Shown in pieces: positions 50,175-59,493 of a DNA stretch of 64,000 bases. This stretch comes from Kribbella soli (GTDB lineage Bacteria > Actinomycetota > Actinomycetes > Propionibacteriales > Kribbellaceae). Position 1 is the first letter of the stretch, and each line of letters begins with the position of its first letter. The notes under the pieces were generated by a model. That model worked only from the letters and a program-made list of their open reading frames with translations. It did no database searches and was not told the origin of the DNA. The stretch is taken from NCBI RefSeq assembly GCF_004331345.1, contig NZ_SJJZ01000005.1:1-64000 (forward strand). The letters are read 5' to 3'. A program made the translations under genes and the position numbers.

Positions 50175-51068
50175 ATGAGCGCTGAAGAACGCGAAGCAGC
50201 ACGCAGCATGATGGAGAAGGGCAAGCTCGGCCAGACGCCGGAGCAGCAGCGGGCCGGATTCGACGAGCTGTTCGCGAGCCGCCCGCTCGGCGACGACGTC
50301 ACGCTGGTCGAGCGCACGCTGGGAGGTGTACCAGCGCTCGACGTGCGCGTCGAGGGTGCGGACCAGGACGGGGTCATCCTCTACCTGCACGGTGGCGCCT
50401 ACATCATCGGTTCGGCCCGGACCGGCGCGAACCTGGCGGTGCCGCTGTCCCGTCGCACCGGCGTCCCGGCGGTCTCGCTGGAGTACCGGCTGGCGCCTGA
50501 GCATCCGTTCCCGGCGGGGATCCACGACGCGTTGGCGGCGTACCGGGAGCTGGCGGGTCAGAACGTCGTAATTGCTGGTGACTCGGCCGGTGGTGGGCTC
50601 GCGTTGGCGGTGCTGCTCGCGGCTCGCGCGGAGGGGTTGCCGCAGCCGGCCGGGGCGGTGCTGTTCTCGCCGTGGACCGACCTGGCGCTGACCGGACCCA
50701 GCATCGACGCGCGGGGTGACTACGACCCGCTGTTCAGCCGCGCCAACATGGTTGAGTCCGCCGAGCTCTACCTGGGCGGCGCGGACCCGCACAACGAGCT
50801 GGCCAGCCCGGTGTTCGCGGACCTGAAGGGCTTGGCGCCGCTGCTCGTGCAGGTCGGTTCGGCGGAGGTCCTGCTCGACGACTCGCTCCGCCTGGTGGCG
50901 CGGGCCGCGGAGCAGGAGGTGGACGTCAGCCTCGACGTGGTCGCCGGTGCGCCGCACGTGTACCAGTACTTCGCCGGGCTCATGCCGGAGGCCGACGAGG
51001 CGCTCGACCACGCCGCGACCTTCATCAAGAACCGGCTCCGCGACAAATCTGTAGGAGGAGTCGCATAG
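50175..51068 (+). CDS. Alpha/beta hydrolase of the hormone-sensitive-lipase family
   Basis: 297 aa. ATG at 50175 has AGGAG 6 bases upstream. Motifs: ILYLHGGAYIIGSA (HGGAY oxyanion hole), SLEYRLAPEHPFPAGIHDALAAY, VIAGDSAGGGLALAV (nucleophile GDSAGG), SARGDYDPLF-like region, and a late Asp/His pair (GSAEVLLDDS, APHVYQYF). It hydrolyses esters; no substrate evident. Probably under control of the divergent MarR regulator. Confidence 0.9.
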   Translation: MSAEEREAARSMMEKGKLGQTPEQQRAGFDELFASRPLGDDVTLVERTLGGVPALDVRVEGADQDGVILYLHGGAYIIGSARTGANLAVPLSRRTGVPAVSLEYRLAPEHPFPAGIHDALAAYRELAGQNVVIAGDSAGGGLALAVLLAARAEGLPQPAGAVLFSPWTDLALTGPSIDARGDYDPLFSRANMVESAELYLGGADPHNELASPVFADLKGLAPLLVQVGSAEVLLDDSLRLVARAAEQEVDVSLDVVAGAPHVYQYFAGLMPEADEALDHAATFIKNRLRDKSVGGVA

Positions 51069-51077
51069 ATTGGTCGC
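51066..51077 (+). promoter_or_regulatory. Leaderless-type -10 element of helY
   Basis: TAGATT (51066-51071) lies 6 bases before the helY ATG (51078) and overlaps the end of the hydrolase gene. No ribosome site is present. Confidence 0.5.
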
Positions 51078-53894
51078 ATGAGCACTCCGTCCGAGAAGTA
51101 CGCCACGTTCCGCTCGGACCAGGAGCATCCCGCCGTGAAGGACTTCCGGGCGCTCTACGACTTCGAGCTGGACGAGTTCCAGCTGCGCGCCTGCGCCGCC
51201 CTCGAGGACGGTCACCAGGTGCTGGTCGCAGCGCCCACCGGCTCCGGCAAGACGCTGGTCGGCGAGTTCGCCGTCCACCTGGCCCTGGAACGCGGCCAGA
51301 AGTGCTTCTACACCACCCCGATCAAGGCCCTGAGCAACCAGAAGTACGGCGATCTGGTGAGCAGGTACGGCGCGGACAAGGTCGGCCTGCTCACCGGTGA
51401 CAACTCGGTCAACTCCGAGGCCCCCATCGTCGTGATGACGACCGAGGTCCTCCGCAACATGCTGTACGCCGGATCGCAGACCCTGCTGGGGCTGTCGTAC
51501 GTCGTGATGGACGAGGTGCACTACCTGGCCGACCGGGCCCGTGGCGCGGTCTGGGAAGAGGTGCTGATCCACCTGGCGGACTCGGTGTCGGTGGTCTCGC
51601 TGTCGGCGACCGTGAGCAACGCCGAGGAGTTCGGCGACTGGCTGGAGACCGTCCGCGGCAACACCGTGGTCGTGCTGGAGGAGAAGCGGCCGGTGCCGCT
51701 GTTCCAGCACGTGATGGTGGGTAAGCGGCTGCACGACCTGTTCGCCGGTGAAGCGCCGACCGCGAGGGTCGGCGCTCCCGCGAAGCCGTCCAAGTCGGGC
51801 AACCCCGCGAAGGAGGTCAAGGCCGATCTCAGGGATCTGGTGAACCCGCAGCTGGTCCGGATCGCGCGGGACGACAACCGGATCTTCCGCGACGACTCGC
51901 GCAAGCCACGCCGGCGTCGCGATCTGCCGAAGGGGCGGCCGGCCCGGACCCACTTCACGCCGTACCGCTCGGATGTGGTGGAGGAGCTGGACGCCGGTGC
52001 GTTGCTCCCGGCGATCTTCTTCATCTTCTCCCGCAAGGGCTGTGAGGACGCGGTCGTGCAGTGCCTGCGGTCCGGCCTGCGGCTGACCAAGCCGTCGGAG
52101 CGCGACGAGATCAAGCGAGTGGTCGCCGAGCGTACGGCGGACCTCCCGGACGAGGACCTCGGCGTGCTCGGGTACCACGACTTCGCCGAGGCGCTCAGCC
52201 GGGGCATCGCCGCGCACCACGCGGGCATGCTGGCGGCGTTCAAGGAGGTCGTCGAGGAGCTGTTCGCGCGCGGCCTGATCAAGGTCGTGTTCGCGACCGA
52301 GACACTTGCCCTGGGCATCAACATGCCGGCGCGCACCGTCGTACTCGAGAAGCTGTCGAAATGGAACGGCGAGGCGCACGTCGACATCACGCCGGGGGAG
52401 TACACGCAGCTCACCGGTCGCGCCGGGCGGCGCGGGATCGACGTCGAGGGGCACGCGGTCGTGCTCTGGCAGCCCGGGTTCGACCCGCGGGAGGTCGCAG
52501 GGCTGGCCAGCACCCGTACGTACCCGCTGCGGTCGTCGTTCTCCCCGTCGTACAACATGGCCGTCAACCTGGTGCGTCAGGTCGGGCGGACGCGGGCACG
52601 GGACATGCTCGAGCTGTCGTTCGCGCAGTTCCAGTCCGACCAGGCAGTGGTCGGGCTGGCGCGGCAGGTGCAGCGCAACACCGAGGCGCTGGAGGGGTAC
52701 AAGGAGTCGATCGAGTGCCACCTCGGCGACTTCCTCGAGTACGCCGCGCTGCGCCGGCGGATCGGTGACCGCGAGGCGTCCGGCTCCAAGCGGCGCAAGC
52801 TCGACCGCCGGGTCGAGGCGCAGGAGTCGATCGAGAAGCTGCGGACCGGTGACATCATCCGGATCCCGGCCGGCCGGAGCGCGGGCTGGGCGCTGGTGCT
52901 CGACGCGGGCATGCGGTCGGAGCGGGAAGGGCCGCGGCCGACCGTGCTGACGCTGGACCGGCAGGTGCGGAAGCTGTCGATGGTGGACTTCCCGACGCCG
53001 GTCGAGGCGATCGGCACGTTGCGGATCCCGCGGAAGTTCAACCCGCGCAACCCGCAGCAGCGCCGGGAGCTGGCGCAGGTACTGCGGACCAGGACCGACC
53101 TGCTCGGTGAGGACGGGCCGCCGTCACGGTCACGGGGCAAGGATGTCGTCAGCCACGCGGACGACCCGGAGCTGCAGGAGATGCGGGCGGAGTTGCGCGC
53201 GCACCCGTGCCACGGCTGCTCGGACCGCGAGGACCACGCCCGCTGGGCGGAGCGGTACTTCCGGCTCGACCGGGAGAACCGTGATGTGCAGCGGAAGATC
53301 GAGCAGCGGACGAACACGATCGCCCGCCAGTTCGACCGGGTTTGCCAGGTGCTCGACGCGTTGCACTACCTCGACGGTGACAAGACGACCGAGGCCGGCG
53401 ACCGGCTGGCGCGGATCTACACGGAGCTCGACCTGGTCGCGGCTGAGTGCCTGCGGCAAGGAGTCTTCGACGACCTCACCGTGCCGGAGCTGGCCTCGTG
53501 CCTGGCCGCGCTGGTCTACGAGTCGCGGTCGAAGGACGAGCCGACGTCACCGCGGTTGCCGCGGGGCGACGTACAGCAAGCGATCGAGCGGATGGGGTCG
53601 ATCTGGCGGGACCTGTCCGCGCTGGAGCGGGACATGCGGGTGGACTTCCTGCGGTCCATGGACCTGAACTTCTGCTGGCCCGCGTTCCGCTGGGCGTCGG
53701 GCGCGTCCCTGGCCGAGGTCCTGTACGAGTCCGACCTGGCTGCCGGCGACTTCGTCCGCTGGGTCAAGCAGCTCATCGACCTCACCGAACAGATCGCCGA
53801 CGCCGCCGGCGACACCGCGCTCCGCAAGACAGCGCGCTCCGTCGTCGACCAGATCCGCCGCGGCGTGATCTCCTACGCATCCATGGTCGAGTAG
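51078..53894 (+). CDS. helY: Ski2/Mtr4-like DEVH-box RNA helicase HelY
   Basis: 938 aa. Motif I APTGSGKT (52-59), TTPIKALSNQKY, DEVH (145-148), LSATVSNAEEF, IFFIFSRKGCEDAV and, in the second RecA domain, VFATETLALGINMPARTVV and QLTGRAGRRGID. The C-terminal 400 residues form the winged-helix/arch-like region of the family with CHGCSDREDHARW. It unwinds RNA with ATP. It matches Rv2092c, normally next to tatC. Antisense open frames over this gene are ignored. Confidence 0.93.
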   Translation: MSTPSEKYATFRSDQEHPAVKDFRALYDFELDEFQLRACAALEDGHQVLVAAPTGSGKTLVGEFAVHLALERGQKCFYTTPIKALSNQKYGDLVSRYGADKVGLLTGDNSVNSEAPIVVMTTEVLRNMLYAGSQTLLGLSYVVMDEVHYLADRARGAVWEEVLIHLADSVSVVSLSATVSNAEEFGDWLETVRGNTVVVLEEKRPVPLFQHVMVGKRLHDLFAGEAPTARVGAPAKPSKSGNPAKEVKADLRDLVNPQLVRIARDDNRIFRDDSRKPRRRRDLPKGRPARTHFTPYRSDVVEELDAGALLPAIFFIFSRKGCEDAVVQCLRSGLRLTKPSERDEIKRVVAERTADLPDEDLGVLGYHDFAEALSRGIAAHHAGMLAAFKEVVEELFARGLIKVVFATETLALGINMPARTVVLEKLSKWNGEAHVDITPGEYTQLTGRAGRRGIDVEGHAVVLWQPGFDPREVAGLASTRTYPLRSSFSPSYNMAVNLVRQVGRTRARDMLELSFAQFQSDQAVVGLARQVQRNTEALEGYKESIECHLGDFLEYAALRRRIGDREASGSKRRKLDRRVEAQESIEKLRTGDIIRIPAGRSAGWALVLDAGMRSEREGPRPTVLTLDRQVRKLSMVDFPTPVEAIGTLRIPRKFNPRNPQQRRELAQVLRTRTDLLGEDGPPSRSRGKDVVSHADDPELQEMRAELRAHPCHGCSDREDHARWAERYFRLDRENRDVQRKIEQRTNTIARQFDRVCQVLDALHYLDGDKTTEAGDRLARIYTELDLVAAECLRQGVFDDLTVPELASCLAALVYESRSKDEPTSPRLPRGDVQQAIERMGSIWRDLSALERDMRVDFLRSMDLNFCWPAFRWASGASLAEVLYESDLAAGDFVRWVKQLIDLTEQIADAAGDTALRKTARSVVDQIRRGVISYASMVE

Positions 53895-53966
53895 ACCTCT
53901 TTGGGTGAAAGAATTCCTTCGCGCAGTACGTAGTTGTAAACCCCTGCCTTGAAGGAGAAGACGTTC

Positions 53967-55235
53967 GTGGAGTTGTCGCGCCGGAATCTCGGGAAGTTGG
54001 CTGTTGCGACGGGTGCCACTGCTGCGGTGGGCACCGGTGCCGGGTATCTGATCGGGCGGCCTGCTGATGCGGCCGCGACCTGGAAGACCACCGGGACCGC
54101 GGTGCCGGCGTTGGCCGGGTTCGACAACCAGATGAAGGCGTTCATGCAGGCCCGTGGCGTCACGGCCGGGCAGGTTGCTGTGACGTACAAGGGTCGCCTG
54201 GTGCTTGCCCGCGGCTACAGTACGTCGACGGCGCTGACCGTGCAGCCGACGTCGTTGTTCCGGATCGCGAGCCTGTCCAAGTCGTTCACCGCGGCCGCGA
54301 TCGTGAAGCTCGTCCAGGACGGGAAACTCAGCCTGTCGACGCCGGTCGCGAACATCCTCGACATCACGCCGGCGAGCGGGCTGACCCGGGACTCGCGCTG
54401 GTCGACGATCACGCTGTGGAAGCTGCTGCAGCACCTCGGCGGGTGGGACCGGGACGTGTCCGGTGACCCGAACTTCAAGGACGCGACCATCTCGCGCACC
54501 CTCGGCGTACCGCTGGAGCTGCAGCACGCGGACGTGATCAAGTACATGGCCGGGCAGAAGCTCGACGTCGACCCGGGCACGAAGTACGCGTACTCGAACT
54601 TCGGGTACCTGCTGGCCGGCCGGGTGATCGAGAAGGTCAGCGGCCTGAGCTACGAGAACTACGTGAAGCAGAAGCTCCTGGCCCCGTTGAAGATCACGAG
54701 GATGTCGCTCGGCTACACGATCGCGAAGCACAGCGGCGAGACGTCGTACGAGTCGCAGTACTCCGGGCCGACCGTGCTCGACATGACCGGCAAGACCGTG
54801 GCCGCGCCGTACGGCTCGTTCAGCATGCGGATCCAGGACGCCAACGGCGGCTGGATCGCGAGCGCGCCGGACCTGGTGCGCTGGGCGAGGATGTTCGACG
54901 CGCCGTCGAGCGTGCTGAACAGCACGTCACTCGGCCGCGTATGGGCGAAGCCGTCCACCGGTGTGAACGCCGACGGCTGGTACTACGGTCTCGGCTGGCA
55001 GATCCGCCCGGTCACCGGCGGCACCGGTCGCAACACGTGGCACACCGGCAGTATGCCCGGCACGTACACGCTGGTCGTCCGCACGTCCGGCGGGCTGAGC
55101 TGGGCCGCCCTCGTCAACCGCCGCGACGACGCCAGCGGCAAGTCGTACGGCGACATCGACGCAGCCATGTGGACCGCCGCCAACGGCGTGAAGTCCTGGC
55201 CGACCCACGACCTGTTCCCGCAGTACTTCAGCTAG
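53967..55235 (+). CDS. Tat-exported serine hydrolase (beta-lactamase/S12 type)
   Basis: 422 aa. GTG at 53967 with AAGGAG 10 bases upstream is preferred to the TTG at 53949. A twin-arginine signal (LSRRNLGKLAVATGATAAVG) leads to the S12 fold: SxxK as ASLSK (Ser102/Lys105), YSN in KYAYSNFGYLL and HTG in WHTGSMPG in place of KTG. Family includes D-Ala-D-Ala carboxypeptidases, esterases and class C beta-lactamases; the HTG variant is common in esterase-like members. Substrate unknown. Confidence 0.87.
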   Translation: MELSRRNLGKLAVATGATAAVGTGAGYLIGRPADAAATWKTTGTAVPALAGFDNQMKAFMQARGVTAGQVAVTYKGRLVLARGYSTSTALTVQPTSLFRIASLSKSFTAAAIVKLVQDGKLSLSTPVANILDITPASGLTRDSRWSTITLWKLLQHLGGWDRDVSGDPNFKDATISRTLGVPLELQHADVIKYMAGQKLDVDPGTKYAYSNFGYLLAGRVIEKVSGLSYENYVKQKLLAPLKITRMSLGYTIAKHSGETSYESQYSGPTVLDMTGKTVAAPYGSFSMRIQDANGGWIASAPDLVRWARMFDAPSSVLNSTSLGRVWAKPSTGVNADGWYYGLGWQIRPVTGGTGRNTWHTGSMPGTYTLVVRTSGGLSWAALVNRRDDASGKSYGDIDAAMWTAANGVKSWPTHDLFPQYFS

Positions 55236-55250
55236 ACATCGCGCACGACG

Positions 55251-55280
55251 CTCAACCCACGGACGGTTCAGTGGGTTGAG
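55251..55280. terminator. Bidirectional hairpin between serine hydrolase and GntR gene
   Basis: CTCAACCCAC (55251-55260) pairs perfectly with GTGGGTTGAG (55271-55280) around a 10-base loop. It overlaps the last codons of the convergent GntR gene, so it probably terminates both. Confidence 0.7.
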
Positions 55281-56008
55281 TGGGTCTTGATGTGCCAGGC
55301 GCTCAGGATGTGTGTGCGCATCGCCGCACGTGCCGCCTCCGGATCACCGGCCTCGATCGCCGCTGCGATCGCGCTGTGGCCGGTCTGCGCATGCCGGAGT
55401 TGCTCGGTGGTGGGTGTGCTTCCCGAGTACCGGCTGCTGCTGCGGGCGTGCCCGTGGAAGCTGGCGGCGATGGCCCGTCCGATGTCGTTGCCGGACAACG
55501 CCAGGACGGCATCGTGGAACTTCAGATCCAGGTCGAGGTAACGGCCGGGGTCGTCGACAGCCTCGCCCAGCTCCTCGATCAAGGGTTGCAGCCCGGCGGC
55601 CTGTTCGTCGGTACGGCGGCTTGCCGCCACAGCGGCCAGTTCACTCTCCAGCGCGACGCGAACGTGCACCAGGTCGGTCAGCACCGTCAGTGAATCGTCG
55701 TGCCGGATCCGCGCGTCGAGGACGTCGTCGTCCATCGGGTTCCACTGCGTGGCCGGCGCGACCACCGTGCCGTGGCCCTGCCGGATGATCACCAGGCCTC
55801 GCTGCTGCAGTGACTGAAGCGCCTCCCGGATGACGATCCGGCTGACGCCGAACTCGTCGCAGAGCGCCTGCTCACCCGGCAGGGCCTCGCCGACCGGGAG
55901 GCGTCCGCTCACCACAGCGTCGATCAGGTCCTCGACGACTGTCGTCGCCAGCCGCAGTGATCGTCGCGGCACGCGCTCGCCCTTGCGGAGTCCGACATTG
56001 GTGGTCAT
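55268..56008 (-). CDS. GntR/FCD-family transcription regulator
   Basis: 246 aa. The N-terminal winged helix is RSLRLATTVVEDLIDAVVSGRLPVGEALPGEQALCDEFGVSRIVIREALQSLQQRGLV. The C-terminal FCD domain has DLVHVRVALESELAAVAASR, DLDLKFHDAVLALSGN and the HSAIAAAIEAGDPEAARAAMRTHI metal-ligand region. Such regulators bind sugar acids or carboxylates. It is divergent from the catabolic operon beginning at 56109, which it likely represses, with 100 bases between starts. Confidence 0.92.
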   Translation of the reverse strand: MTTNVGLRKGERVPRRSLRLATTVVEDLIDAVVSGRLPVGEALPGEQALCDEFGVSRIVIREALQSLQQRGLVIIRQGHGTVVAPATQWNPMDDDVLDARIRHDDSLTVLTDLVHVRVALESELAAVAASRRTDEQAAGLQPLIEELGEAVDDPGRYLDLDLKFHDAVLALSGNDIGRAIAASFHGHARSSSRYSGSTPTTEQLRHAQTGHSAIAAAIEAGDPEAARAAMRTHILSAWHIKTHSTH

Positions 56009-56054
56009 TGGCAGCCGCTCGCCTTCCCGTTGGTCTCGAACAGTCTACGGCCTC

Positions 56055-56083
56055 TTGTCTGCTCGTAATACATGTGCTGTTAT
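56055..56083 (+). promoter_or_regulatory. Candidate promoter and operator of the sugar-acid operon
   Basis: TTGTCT (56055-56060) and TGTTAT (56078-56083) are 17 bases apart. The imperfect dyad TAATACATGTGCTGTTA (56066-56082) spans the spacer and is a plausible GntR site. Positions are inferred. Confidence 0.4.
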
Positions 56084-56108
56084 GACGTCTTATGGGAAGG
56101 AGAACAGA

Positions 56109-57185
56109 GTGCGGATCGTCGAGGTGAGTGTGTGGCCGGTCGTGATACCGGCCGCCCGTCCAGCGTTTCGGTGGCGGGACGGCCTGCTTGGTTCGCCGGA
56201 CGGCGACGGCACGGGCGCCGTGCTGGTGATCACGACTGAGGACGGGGTGCAGGGCCGGGCGTTCGACCCGCACGGGGCGATCGTCGGCGACATCGCTCGC
56301 CGGTTGCTGGCCGAAGCTCTCGTCGGCCGGGACGCGGCTGACCGTGAGTTGTTGTGGCATGCCATCTGGGAGCTGGACCGGATCGAGGAACTGCCCATCT
56401 ACGCGCTCGGTCTGGTCGACGTGGCGCTGTGGGACATGGCCGGCCGCCGGGCGGGCTTGCCGGTACACGAGTTGATGGGCACGTTCCGGCGCAGCATTGC
56501 GGCGTACGCGTCGACGACCACCTTCGCGACGGTGGGGGAGTTCCTCGAGGTGGCCGACCAGTGCCTGGAGCGGGGATTCACCGCGATCAAGTTGCACGCC
56601 TGGGGCGATGCGCGGCGTGATGCGGAGCTCGCTTGCGCGCTGCGTGAGCATGTCGGAGACAAGGTCGAGTTGATGTACGACGGCTCGGCCGGGTTCGATC
56701 TCGCGGACGCCGTCTACCTGGGCCGTGCCCTCGGCGACGCCGGGTACCGGTGGTACGAGGAACCGATGCGTGAGTTCAGCATCACGGCGTACCGGTGGCT
56801 GAGTGAGCGTGTGTCCATTCCGTTGCTGGTCGGGGAGACGTCGGACGGCGCCCACTACAACATGGGTGACTTCGTCGCGAGCGGCTGCGCGACCTACGTG
56901 CGCACGAGTGCCCGGTACAAGGGCGGGCTGACCGGTGCGTTGCGGATCGCGCACCTTGCGGACGCCTTCAGGCTCCGGGCCGAGGTGCACGGAGGCGGCC
57001 CGGAAAGCCGCCACTTGTGCATGGCGATCGCGAACACCACCTACTACGAGTCGCTGGTGACGAGCAATCCCATCGTGACCGAGGACTGCATCGGACCCGA
57101 CGGCGCAGTCGTGGCACCGACCGAACCCGGCGTCGGGCTGCCGGACGTCGTCGAGGAACAACTCGACCAGGCCACCCGAAGCTGA
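56109..57185 (+). CDS. Enolase-superfamily (mandelate racemase type) enzyme
   Basis: 358 aa. GTG at 56109 has AAGGAG 6 bases upstream. Metal ligands are Asp191 (MYDGSAG), Glu217 (WYEEPM) and Glu243 (VGETSDG); KLH (161-163) takes the place of the KxK acid/base motif, and His294 (EVHGG) is late in the barrel. This group dehydrates or isomerises sugar acids. With an adjacent sugar ABC transporter and GH29-like enzyme, a sugar-acid dehydratase such as for L-fuconate or a related acid is suggested but not shown. Confidence 0.85.
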   Translation: MRIVEVSVWPVVIPAARPAFRWRDGLLGSPDGDGTGAVLVITTEDGVQGRAFDPHGAIVGDIARRLLAEALVGRDAADRELLWHAIWELDRIEELPIYALGLVDVALWDMAGRRAGLPVHELMGTFRRSIAAYASTTTFATVGEFLEVADQCLERGFTAIKLHAWGDARRDAELACALREHVGDKVELMYDGSAGFDLADAVYLGRALGDAGYRWYEEPMREFSITAYRWLSERVSIPLLVGETSDGAHYNMGDFVASGCATYVRTSARYKGGLTGALRIAHLADAFRLRAEVHGGGPESRHLCMAIANTTYYESLVTSNPIVTEDCIGPDGAVVAPTEPGVGLPDVVEEQLDQATRS

Positions 57186-57222
57186 CGACCGGCATCCATC
57201 AAACACCACGAAAGAGATCAAG

Positions 57223-58524
57223 ATGCGTACACGACGGCGTACCAAGCAGTTCGTACTGGCGGCCACCGTCGCCGCCTGGGCTCTCGCCCTCACCGGATGC
57301 ACAGCCGGCGTCGCGGAGCCGTCCGGTTCCGGCGACGAGGTCTCGCTGACCTTCCTCGTTTCCGAAACGCCGAACCTCACCGCGCAGTACTGGGACGACG
57401 CGATCGCTCGCGCCTCCGAGAAGGTGCCGGGCGTCACGATCAAGAAGGTCGTCGGCGAGAACACCCCGGCCTACGCGCAGCAGCTGTTCGCGTCCGGACA
57501 GGCACCTGACATCTTCGCAACGGGGATCGCGAACGGCCTTGCGCAGAAGGGCATGCTCGCTGAATACACCCGCGACGAGATGGAGAAGGCCGGCGTCACC
57601 GACTTCACGTCGGGCACGATCAACGGCAAGTTCTACGGCGTCGCTGTCGGCGCGCAGGCGATTCCGCTCGTGTACTACAACAAGGACCTCTTCACGAAGG
57701 CCGGCATCAGTGACGCGCCGAAAACCTACGCGGAGCTGCTCGACGACTGCGCGAAGTTGAAGGCGGCAGGCATCACCCCGTTCGAGATCGGCGGCGGCGG
57801 CAAAGACACCTGGGCGACGAACTTCGCGCTGGCGTCCGCGGTGGCCGCTGACGTCCTCACCGTCGACCCGGGCTGGTTCCTCAAGCGCGCGAAGGGTGAG
57901 GTGAAGTTCAGTGACCGGGTGTTCGTCGGCGCAGCCAAGAAGGTGCAGGACCTCACCCAGAACGGGTACGGCGACAAAGCCGCGATGACGCGCTCGTACG
58001 CCGACCTCGAGCAGGCGTTCCTCGGCGGCAAGGCTGCGATGTATCCGATGGGTTCGTGGTTCGCCGCAGCCGCTGACAAGGCGAAGCTGACCAATATCGG
58101 TGTCTTCGGCTGGCCGAGCGATGCCGGCAAGTCGGCGGTCCCGACCGTCAGCGGCTCAGGAATGAACGTGAACGCGAAGTCGAAGAACGTGGAGCTCGCC
58201 AAGAAGTGGTCGCTGGCCTTCGCCACCGACAAGCAGAACCGTGACCTCGGAGTCATCACCGACGGGGACATCGTCACGGTCAAGGACTATGAGATCCCAG
58301 GCAACGTCGGTGCGGTCTACAAGGAAACTGTGAAGGCCTACGACGCGGCTCTCGCAGCCGGCGCGACGGTTCCCGCCTGGGCCAACATTACTGGCGACGG
58401 CGCACTGCCGCCGGGATTCTCCGACCTGATGACTGCGGCGAACGTCGACCTGCTGACAGGCAAGAAAACGCCTGCGCAGTTCGCCCAGTACCTCGACCAG
58501 AAATACGCTGCGGCGCAAAAGTAG
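57223..58524 (+). CDS. Sugar ABC transporter substrate-binding lipoprotein
   Basis: 433 aa. Lipoprotein signal MRTRRRTKQFVLAATVAAWALALTGC with Cys26. The mature part is a type-1 extracellular solute-binding protein (VSLTFLVSETPNLTAQYWDDAI, GVAVGAQAIPLVYYNKDLFTKAGI, AAMYPMGSWFAA). It captures sugar or oligosaccharide outside the cell. Starts 37 bases after the enolase-type gene, same operon. Confidence 0.92.
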   Translation: MRTRRRTKQFVLAATVAAWALALTGCTAGVAEPSGSGDEVSLTFLVSETPNLTAQYWDDAIARASEKVPGVTIKKVVGENTPAYAQQLFASGQAPDIFATGIANGLAQKGMLAEYTRDEMEKAGVTDFTSGTINGKFYGVAVGAQAIPLVYYNKDLFTKAGISDAPKTYAELLDDCAKLKAAGITPFEIGGGGKDTWATNFALASAVAADVLTVDPGWFLKRAKGEVKFSDRVFVGAAKKVQDLTQNGYGDKAAMTRSYADLEQAFLGGKAAMYPMGSWFAAAADKAKLTNIGVFGWPSDAGKSAVPTVSGSGMNVNAKSKNVELAKKWSLAFATDKQNRDLGVITDGDIVTVKDYEIPGNVGAVYKETVKAYDAALAAGATVPAWANITGDGALPPGFSDLMTAANVDLLTGKKTPAQFAQYLDQKYAAAQK

Positions 58525-58593
58525 CCGTACCGTCTCAACCCGAGCGGGATCGGTGCCGGCACGGCCCGTCCCCGCCGTGAAAAGGCCTTACGT

Positions 58594-59493
58594 ATGCAAA
58601 TGCAGAACAAGTACCGGTTGGCTCCGCGCAATCCCCTCCACGTCCTCTTGTTCGCGGTCCCCGGCGCCGTGCTCTACGCGGTGTTCGTCCTCTGGCCGTT
58701 GCTGCTCGCGCTCTGGTCGAGCTTCACCGACGAGGACGCCTACAGACTCACCACCTCGTTCGTGGGGTTCGACAACTATGGTCGGTTGTTCACCGATCCC
58801 GCCTATCTGCAGACGTTGCGGAACACGGTGATCCTCGCCCTCATCTGCATCGTCGTACCGAACGCGCTCGGCCTCGGGATCGCCGTTCTGCTCGACCGCG
58901 CCGGGTGGGCGTTCAACGTGATGCGGGCGGTGTTCTTCATTCCCGTCATCCTGTCGTCGGTGGTCGTCGCGGTGATCTGGCAACAGATGCTGAAGGACGA
59001 CGGGTTGATCAACGCGTCGCTGCGGGCGTTCGGGGTGGCCGACCCGCCCGGATGGCTTTCCGACCCGTCGCTCGCGCTCTACAGCGTCGGGTGGATCACC
59101 GCCTGGCAGGCCGTCGGAACCTGCGTCGTCCTGTACCTCGCCGGGCTGCAGAGCATTCCGAAGGAACTGCTCGAGGCCGCATCGATCGACGGCGCCGGGC
59201 CGGTCAGGCGCTTCCGCGCCGTCACCTGGCCGCTGCTCGCTCCGTCGGTCACGATCATGACCGTCCTGTCGATGATCGGCGGGTTCAAGATCTACGACCA
59301 GGTCAAGGTCATGACGAACGGCGGTCCGGGCGTCGGCACGACCTCGACGCTCGCGTTCGACGTCGTACGAACCGGTATCGACGCCGGTGCGGTGGGCTAC
59401 GGTGCCGCGAAGGCCGCCGCCATGTTCTTCATGATCGCTGCGATCTCGTTGCTCGCCATTCGCGTCATGCGCCGCAGGGAAGTGGACCTGTGA
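58594..59493 (+). CDS. Sugar ABC transporter permease (MalF-like)
   Basis: 299 aa with six membrane helices. The EAA loop LLEAASIDGAGPVRRFRAVTWPLLAPS contacts the ATPase. The short N-terminus and PGAVLYAVFVLWPLLLAL are typical. It pairs with the next gene, which overlaps its stop by GTGA. Starts 69 bases after the binding protein. Confidence 0.93.
   Translation: MQMQNKYRLAPRNPLHVLLFAVPGAVLYAVFVLWPLLLALWSSFTDEDAYRLTTSFVGFDNYGRLFTDPAYLQTLRNTVILALICIVVPNALGLGIAVLLDRAGWAFNVMRAVFFIPVILSSVVVAVIWQQMLKDDGLINASLRAFGVADPPGWLSDPSLALYSVGWITAWQAVGTCVVLYLAGLQSIPKELLEAASIDGAGPVRRFRAVTWPLLAPSVTIMTVLSMIGGFKIYDQVKVMTNGGPGVGTTSTLAFDVVRTGIDAGAVGYGAAKAAAMFFMIAAISLLAIRVMRRREVDL

Noticed and set aside
49644..52721. 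1025-codon leftward open frame
   Set aside because: Only its last 153 codons make a MarR protein. The rest is antisense to the hydrolase and helY, both with complete motifs.
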